Origin: Sphingomonas sp.
GTDB taxonomy: Bacteria > Pseudomonadota > Alphaproteobacteria > Sphingomonadales > Sphingomonadaceae
DNA: 10,593 bases
Reading direction: 5' to 3'
Assembly: GCA_019247755.1 (NCBI GenBank)
Contig: JAFBAM010000097.1
Location: forward strand, 1-10,593
The notes beneath the pieces were generated by a model, which had not been told where the DNA came from, did not search any database, and worked only from the letters and a program-made list of their open reading frames with translations. Both the position numbers and the translations under genes were made by a program. This document shows, piece by piece, positions 1 through 6,516 of this stretch; position 1 is the first letter of the stretch, and every line of letters starts with the position of its first letter.

Positions 1-518
1 AGCTGCACGACTTCACCAGTGCCCCCGCGGCCGCGGGGAGGGAGGCCGTCCCAGATGGCGATCAAGATGTCGCAGTGTGCGACTGTCGCCCGGCCGGTCA
101 TGACATAAGCCTCGAGCCCGTGGTCAGGGTCACCGGGAAGCTCGAGCAGGCAGTCAGCCTTCGACACGAGGGCGTCGAATCTCTCACGCGCCGCTTCGCT
201 GGCAAGGCTGGCGCGGTATGCCGACCGTTCGAACGGGAGGATTGCCTGCAAATCCCAGCCGAGCTCGAGCGCGACCTCGGCTGCGATCTGGTCGGCGCCG
301 TCGGCGACCGGCGAAACGAAGCGGAGCTTGGGTGCAAAACTGGCGAAGCAGTCGTGCTCCGCTGCGAACAGCTCCCGCCCCGTTTGCTCGATCTGCTGCA
401 GCACCTCGCGCACCCGCTCGCGCAGGATCGGGACGCTGTCCTTCGGTAGCACGTCGGCGCGATGGCCGGTGACTCCGACGCACAGGACGAATGGGACGGG
501 CGGTGGACTGGTCGGCAC
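1..518 (-). CDS. SLOG-superfamily nucleotide-binding protein, 3' end cut by window edge
   Basis: A minus-strand frame stays open from GTG at 518 to the left edge, giving 172 visible residues. It has no early ATG. Visible motifs are GVTGHR (residues 15-20), ADGADQIAAEVALELGW (72-88), ILPF (93-96), CDILIAIWDG (149-158) and RGRGGTGEVV (162-171). A β-strand ending in TGHR, and a GGTxE loop near the end of a Rossmann-like fold, are typical of the SLOG/LOG superfamily, which binds or processes nucleotides and NAD derivatives. An in-frame stop at 528-530 leaves GTG 518 as the only plausible start, although its Shine-Dalgarno is poor (AAGAG about 17 bases upstream). It lies 53 bases after the 157-residue protein gene and downstream of a TIR gene on the same strand, so cotranscription is likely. 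Whether this fragment is sensor, enzyme or effector cannot be decided, because any C-terminal domain lies outside the window. Confidence 0.75.
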   Translation of the reverse strand, partial: MPTSPPPVPFVLCVGVTGHRADVLPKDSVPILRERVREVLQQIEQTGRELFAAEHDCFASFAPKLRFVSPVADGADQIAAEVALELGWDLQAILPFERSAYRASLASEAARERFDALVSKADCLLELPGDPDHGLEAYVMTGRATVAHCDILIAIWDGLPPRGRGGTGEVVQ

Positions 519-571
519 TAGAGCCGATTATGCTCTTGTTACGCTAATGCCCGCAATTGAAACCGGCCACC

Positions 572-1045
572 TCAGACCCGCCGCCACCCGAGCGCCAAGC
601 GGACGAATAGAAGCGTCAGCATGACCGCGCCGGCAAAGATGGCGAAATCCAGCAAATAGGCCTGATACACGGGCGGTCCGCCTCCATCGTTCTTGATGAT
701 CGGGTCAAGCTTTGGCGCATTAGTGAAAAGGATTTCGTAGGGGATGTCTGCTTTTCCCCAATTGTGATCCTTGAACGTCATCTTGTTCGTACCCAGGCCG
801 CCGACGGTGTGGATTTCCTTGTTTTCGGCTGGGACGAGAATGTTTGCGAAAGTGAAGTTCTGCCCTGGCCCATTCTGGATGGTGACCGTGAAGTCGGCCT
901 TGTTGCCGTTGGTCACCGTCGCGGCCGGATAGTTTCCCGGTCCCTGCGGAGACCCCTTGTCGACGCTCATCTGCCAGTAATTGAATGATCCGTTCGCATT
1001 CATCACTGGCGTTAAGGTGACTTGGACGTCTTGTGGCTGCGCCAT
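572..1045 (-). CDS. Unrecognised 157-residue protein with C-terminal membrane anchor
   Basis: I do not recognise this family. Residues 1 to about 125 are rich in Asn, Gly, Thr and alternating hydrophobic residues (for example ADFTVTIQNGPGQNFTFANI), which suggests a β-sandwich. A short segment KLDPIIKNDGGGPP leads into one transmembrane helix at about 129-152, and the protein ends in GWRRV. No N-terminal signal peptide is visible. The start is well supported: AAGGGGGGA lies 4 bases before the ATG. The gene begins 27 bases after the TIR gene stop and ends 53 bases before the SLOG gene, so it sits inside a probable three-gene operon. I counted 53% GC over 661-900, against 61% over 3661-3900 in ispG. 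It may be a membrane-tethered partner or effector of the TIR and SLOG proteins, but that is inferred from position only. Confidence 0.85.
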   Translation of the reverse strand: MAQPQDVQVTLTPVMNANGSFNYWQMSVDKGSPQGPGNYPAATVTNGNKADFTVTIQNGPGQNFTFANILVPAENKEIHTVGGLGTNKMTFKDHNWGKADIPYEILFTNAPKLDPIIKNDGGGPPVYQAYLLDFAIFAGAVMLTLLFVRLALGWRRV

Positions 1046-1072
1046 ATTATCCCCCCTTGTTGCCGCTGCCGA

Positions 1073-3211
1073 TTACACTGGCAGACGGTATCCGATTGAA
1101 TTCATTCTCTCGATAATCGGCCTCGCCGCCGCGCCGCGGCCGAGGCGTTGCAGCAATCCCGCGTGCTCAGCCAGCTCGTCAGGCTGCTCGACAATGCCAG
1201 CCGGAATAGCAGCGAGGCCCTTGGACCAGTTTGAAAAGGCATCACCCAGGTTTCCGCGGGCCTTCTGGATATCACCGATCAGCCGATAGGCGCGGGCGGA
1301 CCGGAACGCGTCTTCAGCCTTGTCTGCGCTATGGATTGACCGGGCCGCCGACAATGCCTGCTGCGCCAAGCTGAGGGCCTGGTCTTGGTTGCCTGCCGCG
1401 GAGGCCAGGCGCGCCTGAAGCGACAGGACTGAAAAGAACCCGCTTCTCCATTTGGGTTTGGAGTTCTCGCGTTTCAGGAGTTGATGGACGGCCTGCGACG
1501 CCGACGTCGTCAGCGTTGCCGCCTCATCGCGGCGGCCGAGTGCCAAGAGCAACCCGGCGAGCGAGATCTGGGCCCTGTATGAATATTCGAGCCAAAGCGT
1601 GTTGTCGGGCTCGATAGCGGTGAGCATCTGAGCCTGCGCGATCGCAGTCCGGAACTGTTGTTCCGCAAGTGCCGATTGTCCCCGTTCCGCATACAAGTTG
1701 CCGAGGGATCGCATGGCCGGGATCGCTTGCTGGCGATATTTGACGTTGGAGGTCTCGGCGAACAGTTGATTGTAGATTTCGAGGTTTCGTCGACGAAGTG
1801 CAATCGCACGATCGTAATTGCCCGCAGCCCGTTCGGCATCGGCAAGCCACGCAACGGACTCGGCGACGCCCTCTTGATAATCCCGATTTGCAGGGTCTGC
1901 CGTCGAGATGGCTTCAATCGTATTCAATGCATCCTTGAACTGCGGCACTGCTTCCGCAAATCGCCGCTGATCGGATAGGACGACCCCGAGGTTTGTGTCG
2001 GCGTACTGCCGTTCCATCCGGTACTTCATATTGTCGGGTTGCAGGTCGACCATGATTTTGGCCAGCCGCTGGTATTCGCGGAACGCGTTTTCAGCCGGTT
2101 CGAAATTGCCGTCCCTTCGTGAGATTTCTCCGACGTAAAATACGTTTTGCGCATGTTCGAAAACGGATTCAGCGTTCGATGGATCGCGCCGCATGGCCTC
2201 GGCGGTGCCAGCCATGGCCTCGCGATACAGCTTCAGCGACGCCGTAGAATCGCCCCGCGCGTCCGCAACTTCGGCCATCAAACTCAGCGCCTTCGAGCGT
2301 TGGGTCAAAGCGGCGTCGGTCAGCGTCGATGCATCTTGCTTGCTATAGTAAGCGAGCACCCGGGAACCGACGCCGTCGAGCGCGTCTAGGCGTCCGATGG
2401 GTTCAAGCTTGTCCTTGAGGTCGCCGAGCATGAAGGCGACCAGGCCCTCCGCCTCCCTTCGCTGCTCGCGCGCCTCATTGCGAGACTGCAGCGCGACCAC
2501 TGCGAGCGTGCTGGTGACGGCCATTCCGCCAAGCGATGCAGCAGCCAACCAGGCCATCCGCCGGTGCCGCCGCGTCGTCTCGCGCTGGACGAGTTCATCC
2601 AGGCCGATACCGAGCATTCCGGCGACGAGCTTCAGGAACGCGAGACGTTTGCCCTCACCAGATTCGCGAAAGTCGGCAGCAAGTGGCTCCGCCTTTTTCG
2701 TGGTCTGGTGGCCGCGCCGATCATATTTGTAACGAAGCGCCGGCGGGAAGCATTCTTCGGCCTCCCGTCCCGGAATTTCGCTCGCAAACGGTTCGCCTGC
2801 GACCACGGCCGCAAGTACGCAGCCTTCGGGCCGAGTGCGCTTAAAATTCTCGATCTCGGCATTGGTCCAGCGCGACGTCGCCGCCGTCGGCGAGCACAGG
2901 ACCACGAGGAATTGCGACGCGGCCAGTGCCGCCTTGATCTCCTCGCCGAGGTCTGCACCGGCCGACAGGTCCTGCTGGTCGCGAAACACCGGGGTCAGTC
3001 GCCGCGGCACCACGCCGTTGGCCGTCAGCTTACCGGCGAGCGAACTCGGCACCCGGAACTTCTCCAACTCGCGATGCAGCCAGTCGGCAAGCTCCTTGTC
3101 CTTATGACTGTAGCTGAGGAAGGCGTAATAACGCGTCCGGAGCCGCGGAATCCGTGCGCTATCCGCCTCGGCCGAGCGGTCCATCAACGGCAATCGCGCA
3201 AGCTTCGCCAT
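1073..3211 (-). CDS. TIR domain - transmembrane - TPR protein
   Basis: This is a 712-residue protein. The N-terminal TIR domain (about 28-205) shows YYAFLSYSHKDKELADWL (28-45), VFRDQQDLSAGADLGEEI (75-92), LVVLCSP (102-108) and SRWTNAEI (113-120). Glu119 in the last motif sits where the catalytic glutamate of TIR NAD+-cleaving enzymes is found. A helix at about 219-241 crosses the membrane, preceded by the basic stretch TRRHRR. The linker VAFMLGDLKDKLEPIGRLDA is followed by TPR-like helical repeats from about 290 to the end, with units such as RSLGNLYAERGQSALAEQQF. In related proteins TIR cleaves NAD+ or makes a cyclic nucleotide signal; here that role is inferred. The ATG at 3211 is chosen because GGGGGC lies 4 bases upstream and the TIR fold begins soon after. 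The frame stays open upstream to 3595, but only as a shadow of ispG. It is the first gene of the left operon. Confidence 0.9.
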   Translation of the reverse strand: MAKLARLPLMDRSAEADSARIPRLRTRYYAFLSYSHKDKELADWLHRELEKFRVPSSLAGKLTANGVVPRRLTPVFRDQQDLSAGADLGEEIKAALAASQFLVVLCSPTAATSRWTNAEIENFKRTRPEGCVLAAVVAGEPFASEIPGREAEECFPPALRYKYDRRGHQTTKKAEPLAADFRESGEGKRLAFLKLVAGMLGIGLDELVQRETTRRHRRMAWLAAASLGGMAVTSTLAVVALQSRNEAREQRREAEGLVAFMLGDLKDKLEPIGRLDALDGVGSRVLAYYSKQDASTLTDAALTQRSKALSLMAEVADARGDSTASLKLYREAMAGTAEAMRRDPSNAESVFEHAQNVFYVGEISRRDGNFEPAENAFREYQRLAKIMVDLQPDNMKYRMERQYADTNLGVVLSDQRRFAEAVPQFKDALNTIEAISTADPANRDYQEGVAESVAWLADAERAAGNYDRAIALRRRNLEIYNQLFAETSNVKYRQQAIPAMRSLGNLYAERGQSALAEQQFRTAIAQAQMLTAIEPDNTLWLEYSYRAQISLAGLLLALGRRDEAATLTTSASQAVHQLLKRENSKPKWRSGFFSVLSLQARLASAAGNQDQALSLAQQALSAARSIHSADKAEDAFRSARAYRLIGDIQKARGNLGDAFSNWSKGLAAIPAGIVEQPDELAEHAGLLQRLGRGAAARPIIERMNSIGYRLPV

Positions 3212-3310
3212 GCGCCGCCCCCGAGCGAGTCCCTTTAACGCTGTTAACACAACAGGATAAGTGGCGCGAATCCGCCGCTGCAGGTTTTCGTAACCGCGCG
3301 AACGCCTTAT
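3212..3310. promoter_or_regulatory. Divergent intergenic region between the TIR gene and ispG
   Basis: These 99 bases must hold the promoters of both divergent genes. They contain two TTAAC copies 9 bases apart (TTAACGCTGTTAAC, about 3236-3249), the second forming the palindrome GTTAAC. On the plus strand a TATA-like stretch CTTATATG runs directly into the first ispG ATG. No convincing paired -35 and -10 boxes were found on either strand, so this is assigned from gene arrangement, not from a recognised promoter. Confidence 0.4.
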
Positions 3311-4444
3311 ATGACGGCTATGTCCATCCGTCCCTGGCGCGATATCGAGCGGCGCAAGTCCCGGCAGATCATGGTCGGCTCCGTGCCCGTTGGTGGAGAC
3401 GCGCCGATCAGCGTCCAGACAATGACCAACACGCCGACCGAGGACGCGAAGGCGACGATCGACCAGATCCGTCGCTGCGAGGATGCAGGCGTCGACATCA
3501 TCCGCGTGTCGTGTCCGACGGCGGAAGCGACCGCGGCGCTGAAGGAGATTGTCCGCGCGGCGAGCGTGCCGATCGTTGCCGACATCCATTTTCACTACAA
3601 GCGCGCGCTAGAGGCCGCGGATGCCGGCGCGGCGTGTCTACGCATCAACCCGGGCAATATCGGTTCCAAGGAGCGCGTGCGCGAAGTCATTGCCGCGGCA
3701 AAGGCCAACGGTTGCGCGATCCGCATTGGCGTCAATGCCGGCAGCCTCGAAAAGGACCTGCTCGAAAAATACGGTGAGCCCTGCCCCGAGGCGTTGGTCG
3801 AAAGCGCGCTCGATCATATCCGCATTCTCGAGGACCACGATTTTCGCGAATACAAGGTCGCGGTCAAAGCCAGCGACGTCTTCCTCGCCGTCGCGGCTTA
3901 TCAGCAGCTGGCGAGCGAAGTGGACTGCCCGCTCCACCTCGGCATCACCGAAGCCGGAGGCCTGATCGGTGGCACCGTCAAATCATCGATCGGCATCGGC
4001 AACCTTCTCTGGGCCGGCATTGGCGACACCATACGCGTCTCGCTGTCGGCCGAGCCGGAAGAAGAAGTCCGCGTCGGCTACGAAATCCTGAAGTCGCTCG
4101 GCATCCGCAGCCGCGGCGTCCGCGTCGTCTCCTGCCCAAGCTGTGCTCGTCAGGGCTTCGACGTGATCCGCACTGTGGAGGCGCTCGAAGCGAGGCTCCA
4201 GCACATCAAGACCCCGATGTCGCTCTCGGTCCTCGGCTGCGTGGTGAACGGTCCGGGCGAAGCGCGGGAGACCGACATCGGCATCACCGGCGGCGGTCAG
4301 GGCAAGCATATGGTCTATCTGTCGGGCGTCACCGATCATCACGTCCAGGACGTTGATATGATCGATCACATCGTCAGGCTGGTTGAAGCCAAGGCGGCGG
4401 AGATCGAGGCCGCCCAGCATTTAACGCTGGATGCAGCCGAATAA
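3311..4444 (+). CDS. ispG: 4-hydroxy-3-methylbut-2-enyl-diphosphate synthase (IspG/GcpE)
   Basis: This cytoplasmic iron-sulfur enzyme catalyses the penultimate step of the MEP pathway, the reductive ring opening of 2-C-methyl-D-erythritol 2,4-cyclodiphosphate to HMBPP. The 377-residue product has the usual bacterial two-domain length. The TIM-barrel part carries VGSVPVGGDAPISVQTMTNT (22-41), RVSCPT and ADIHFHY, and CLRINPGNIG follows. The cluster domain has Cys275 and Cys278 (SCPSCARQGFDV), Cys310 (LGCVVNGPGE) and Glu317. These match the spacing of the four [4Fe-4S] ligands in the Escherichia coli enzyme (270, 273, 305, 312). Two ATGs compete: 3311 and 3320 (MSIRPWRD). Neither has a clear Shine-Dalgarno, and the second fits the family N-terminus at least as well. 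It is divergent from the TIR gene and codirectional with the transporter gene downstream. Confidence 0.97.
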   Translation: MTAMSIRPWRDIERRKSRQIMVGSVPVGGDAPISVQTMTNTPTEDAKATIDQIRRCEDAGVDIIRVSCPTAEATAALKEIVRAASVPIVADIHFHYKRALEAADAGAACLRINPGNIGSKERVREVIAAAKANGCAIRIGVNAGSLEKDLLEKYGEPCPEALVESALDHIRILEDHDFREYKVAVKASDVFLAVAAYQQLASEVDCPLHLGITEAGGLIGGTVKSSIGIGNLLWAGIGDTIRVSLSAEPEEEVRVGYEILKSLGIRSRGVRVVSCPSCARQGFDVIRTVEALEARLQHIKTPMSLSVLGCVVNGPGEARETDIGITGGGQGKHMVYLSGVTDHHVQDVDMIDHIVRLVEAKAAEIEAAQHLTLDAAE

Positions 4445-4462
4445 GGTTAGGCTTCCTTAACC
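4445..4462 (+). terminator. Small hairpin directly after the ispG stop codon
   Basis: GGTTAGGCTTCCTTAACC can fold into a seven-pair stem with one bulged A and a CTT loop, starting at the base after the TAA. No run of T follows, so it would be a poor intrinsic terminator. It could instead be an mRNA 3' processing or stability element, or chance. Confidence 0.25.
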
Positions 4463-4484
4463 AGTCCGGGCGCAACACGGCGCC

Positions 4485-4598
4485 ATGGTCAAGCTGGCGC
4501 TCATCCTGCTCATGGGCACTGCATTCGCGCAGGGCATTGCCGCGACCAGCAGCCAGCCTCCCCTTCTCATCCAAGACACGACCGCTTCGCAACGCTAA
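4485..4598 (+). CDS. Possible 37-residue exported or membrane peptide
   Basis: This short ATG-to-TAA frame lies between ispG and the EamA transporter. Its N-terminus, MVKLALILLMGTAFAQG, has one Lys, a hydrophobic core and a small-residue AFA stretch resembling a signal peptide cleavage site, followed by a polar tail ending in TASQR. No good ribosome binding site is visible upstream. Its stop lies 9 bases before the GTG of the transporter, so translational coupling is possible. I do not recognise a family. It may be a genuine small protein, a leader for the transporter, or a chance ORF. Confidence 0.35.
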   Translation: MVKLALILLMGTAFAQGIAATSSQPPLLIQDTTASQR

Positions 4599-4607
4599 GC
4601 GGCGCGG

Positions 4608-5510
4608 GTGAATCGCGTCACCCAGCATCCCGTCCAGGGCTTCCTTGCGGCATTGGGCGCGGTCGCCGTGCTGTCCATCATGGACGCGGTGATGAAACAC
4701 CTCGTGCTCGCCATCGGCATCATCGCGGTCAGCATCTGGCGTGCCATCGTGAACATGGGGATCAGCGCCGCGATCTTCCTGCCGCAGCGGCGGCGATGGC
4801 CCAGCGCGGCAACGCTAAAGATCCACGTCTTGCGAGGCATTCTGGTGACGATCCTCGCCTTCCTGTTCTTCTGGGGAATCGGACGAGTGCCGCTGGCACA
4901 GGCGATCGCGCTCACCTTCATCGGCCCGCTGATTGCGCTGCTGCTTGCCGCCGTCTTCCTTCATGAGAAGATCGGCCCGCGATCCATCGCTGGGTCCATC
5001 GCGGCGTTCGCCGGCGTGCTGGTGATCATGTTCGGCCAGGCACAGGCCAAGGTCGGTCCGGAAGTCATGCTCGGAAGCGCGGCCATCCTCTGTTCGGCGG
5101 GCTGCTACGCCGTGAACATCGTAATGATGCGCCATCAGGCTCGCATCGCGGACCCGCTGGAGATCAACTTCTTCCAGTCTCTGACCGTGATGGCGGTCTG
5201 GCTGTTCGTCATGCCGGTCGCGGGATTGCCGCCAGCACTCGGTAAGGAATGGATCTGGGTTGTCGTCGCGTCCCTGATGTCGACCGCCGGCACCTTGCTC
5301 TACGGCTGGGGTTACGCGCGCGGCCCCGCTAGTTATCTCGCCGTCACCGAATATAGCGGCTTCCTGTGGGCGTCGCTGTGCGGCTGGCTCGTCTTCCAGG
5401 AACGGGTGTCGTCCTACACCTTGGCGGGCGCTGTCCTGATTGTCGGTGGATGCCTGCTCGCCGCTCGAAGCAAGGTGCCGGAGCCGCCGGAGATCGACGT
5501 CGCGGTCTAG
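4608..5510 (+). CDS. EamA-family (DMT superfamily) transporter
   Basis: This is a 300-residue inner-membrane protein with about ten hydrophobic helices arranged as two EamA repeats (about 10-143 and 155-290), the normal size for the drug/metabolite transporter superfamily. Each repeat ends in the usual acidic and basic turn before the last helix: FLHEKIGPRSIAGSIAAFAG (117-136) and VFQERVSSYTLAGAVLIVGG (262-281). MDAVMKHL in helix 1 and RAIVNMGISA in helix 2 also fit. The substrate cannot be predicted, since members export amino acids, nucleobases or other metabolites. The start is GTG at 4608, without a strong Shine-Dalgarno; the next in-frame ATG (4681) would remove part of helix 1. The 3' end overlaps the convergent DUF1345 gene by 4 bases. 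Confidence 0.9.
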   Translation: MNRVTQHPVQGFLAALGAVAVLSIMDAVMKHLVLAIGIIAVSIWRAIVNMGISAAIFLPQRRRWPSAATLKIHVLRGILVTILAFLFFWGIGRVPLAQAIALTFIGPLIALLLAAVFLHEKIGPRSIAGSIAAFAGVLVIMFGQAQAKVGPEVMLGSAAILCSAGCYAVNIVMMRHQARIADPLEINFFQSLTVMAVWLFVMPVAGLPPALGKEWIWVVVASLMSTAGTLLYGWGYARGPASYLAVTEYSGFLWASLCGWLVFQERVSSYTLAGAVLIVGGCLLAARSKVPEPPEIDVAV

Positions 5511-6151
5511 CCGCTCGACCCGAGGACGTTGATCGTGAAGGCGAGCACGCCGATGTTGAACGCGAAGGCCGCCAGGCCGTGAATGATGACCGTCTTCCGC
5601 ATCCGCGTCTCGGTCACCACCACGTCGGACGTCGCGAATGCCATGCCGTTGGTGAAGCTGAAATAGACGAAATCCCAATAGACCGGGTGCGCCGTCCGGG
5701 GGAATTCGAGTCCGACGCAGCCCACCTCCGGGTGTGTGTAGACGAGATGCGCATAGTGCAGCGCATAGACCATGTTGCTGAACAGCCAGGCCAGCGCGAG
5801 CGTACCGATGATCAGGCCCTTGGTGAAGGGCTGCGGGTTATGGCCGACGGCCTCGGCCGCAATTGCCGTCAGCAGAACCGCCATGACGATTCCCGTGACG
5901 GCCAGCAGGATGTGTCGGTTGGCGTCATTCTGAGTTGCATGTTCGCGGATCACGCGAGCCTCGCGGGTGCCAAGGAGCGGCAGGCACGATATCAGGAACA
6001 GGCTCGCTGCTACGTCGAACGCCGCCATCGCGCCCAGGGCCCATCGCTGAAAGAACTGGGAAGCGATCGGGAAACTCACGATCATCGCCGCGAGAAACGC
6101 CAGGAATCGCGGCGGTGCGATCATGTTGCCGATGGTGCGCGGCTTCGCCAT
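5507..6151 (-). CDS. DUF1345 membrane protein
   Basis: This 214-residue protein has about five to six transmembrane helices (roughly 16-35, 38-60, 79-101, 111-131, 157-175 and 187-211). It carries the DUF1345 signature: ALHYAHLVY (130-138), GLEFPRTAHPVYWDFVYFSF (147-166), ATSDVVVT (173-180) and a final helix HGLAAFAFNIGVLAFTIN. As I recall the family, the residue before TSD is usually Gln (QTSDV); here it is Ala. The family function is unknown to me. The ATG at 6151 lacks a clear ribosome binding site, and ATG 6124 is an alternative that still keeps every helix. The gene is convergent and overlapping with the EamA gene and divergent from the SMR transporter gene, with 50 bases between the starts. 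Confidence 0.9.
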   Translation of the reverse strand: MAKPRTIGNMIAPPRFLAFLAAMIVSFPIASQFFQRWALGAMAAFDVAASLFLISCLPLLGTREARVIREHATQNDANRHILLAVTGIVMAVLLTAIAAEAVGHNPQPFTKGLIIGTLALAWLFSNMVYALHYAHLVYTHPEVGCVGLEFPRTAHPVYWDFVYFSFTNGMAFATSDVVVTETRMRKTVIIHGLAAFAFNIGVLAFTINVLGSSG

Positions 6152-6201
6152 GACTACGGACGTTATCGCGCGTTTTCGGCGCGTCCAGTTAAAGGAACTT
6201 C

Positions 6202-6516
6202 ATGCCCTGGTTTTTGCTGATCGTCGGCGGAATGTTCGAGGTCGGATTCACCACCTCGCTTCGCTTCGTCGACGGCTTTCGAAACCTGCCGTGGACGCTC
6301 GCTTTCCTCGCCTCGGTCGCGGTCAGCATGGGGCTGCTCGAGGTCGCGTCGCGGTCAATCCCGATGGGCACGGCCTATGCGGTCTGGGGCGGCATCGGCG
6401 CAGTCGGGACGGTGGTCGTCGGGATGATGTTCTTCGACGAGCCGGCCGCCTTGGTGCGGATCTTGCTGATCTTCACGATTGTCGCTGCGATCGCGGGCCT
6501 GAGGCTTACCGCTTAG
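6202..6516 (+). CDS. Small multidrug resistance (SMR) transporter, SugE/Gdx-like
   Basis: This 104-residue, four-helix protein belongs to the SMR family, which works as antiparallel dimers exchanging protons for cations such as guanidinium (Gdx subtype) or quaternary ammonium compounds. Key residues are in place: Glu13 (GMFEVG) in helix 1, Ser42 in helix 2, and Tyr59 and Trp62 in GTAYAVWGGIGAVGTVVVG in helix 3. Length and numbering match SugE/Gdx proteins without gaps in this region. Two positions differ: residue 16 is Phe where Gdx proteins normally have Trp, and residue 47 is Glu inside helix 2. A good Shine-Dalgarno (AAAGGAA, 6191-6197) supports the start. Its last 11 bases overlap the convergent membrane protein gene. 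Substrate is uncertain because of the residue 16 change. Confidence 0.92.
   Translation: MPWFLLIVGGMFEVGFTTSLRFVDGFRNLPWTLAFLASVAVSMGLLEVASRSIPMGTAYAVWGGIGAVGTVVVGMMFFDEPAALVRILLIFTIVAAIAGLRLTA

Noticed and set aside
75..483. ATG-started frames on both strands within the left edge
   Set aside because: They read as Arg/Ala/Pro-rich shadows of the GTG-started SLOG frame, which alone contains recognisable conserved motifs.
3212..3595. Upstream extension of the TIR protein by 128 residues
   Set aside because: The extension is antisense to the start of ispG, is Arg/His-rich and unlike a folded domain, and a ribosome binding site supports ATG 3211.
4815..5678. 287-codon minus-strand open frame
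   Set aside because: Antisense to the EamA transporter; its product is Arg/Asp/His-rich and low in hydrophobic residues, typical of a shadow frame.
6152..6201. Guanidine riboswitch in front of the SMR transporter
   Set aside because: Only 50 bases separate it from the divergent gene, and no conserved riboswitch core is visible.
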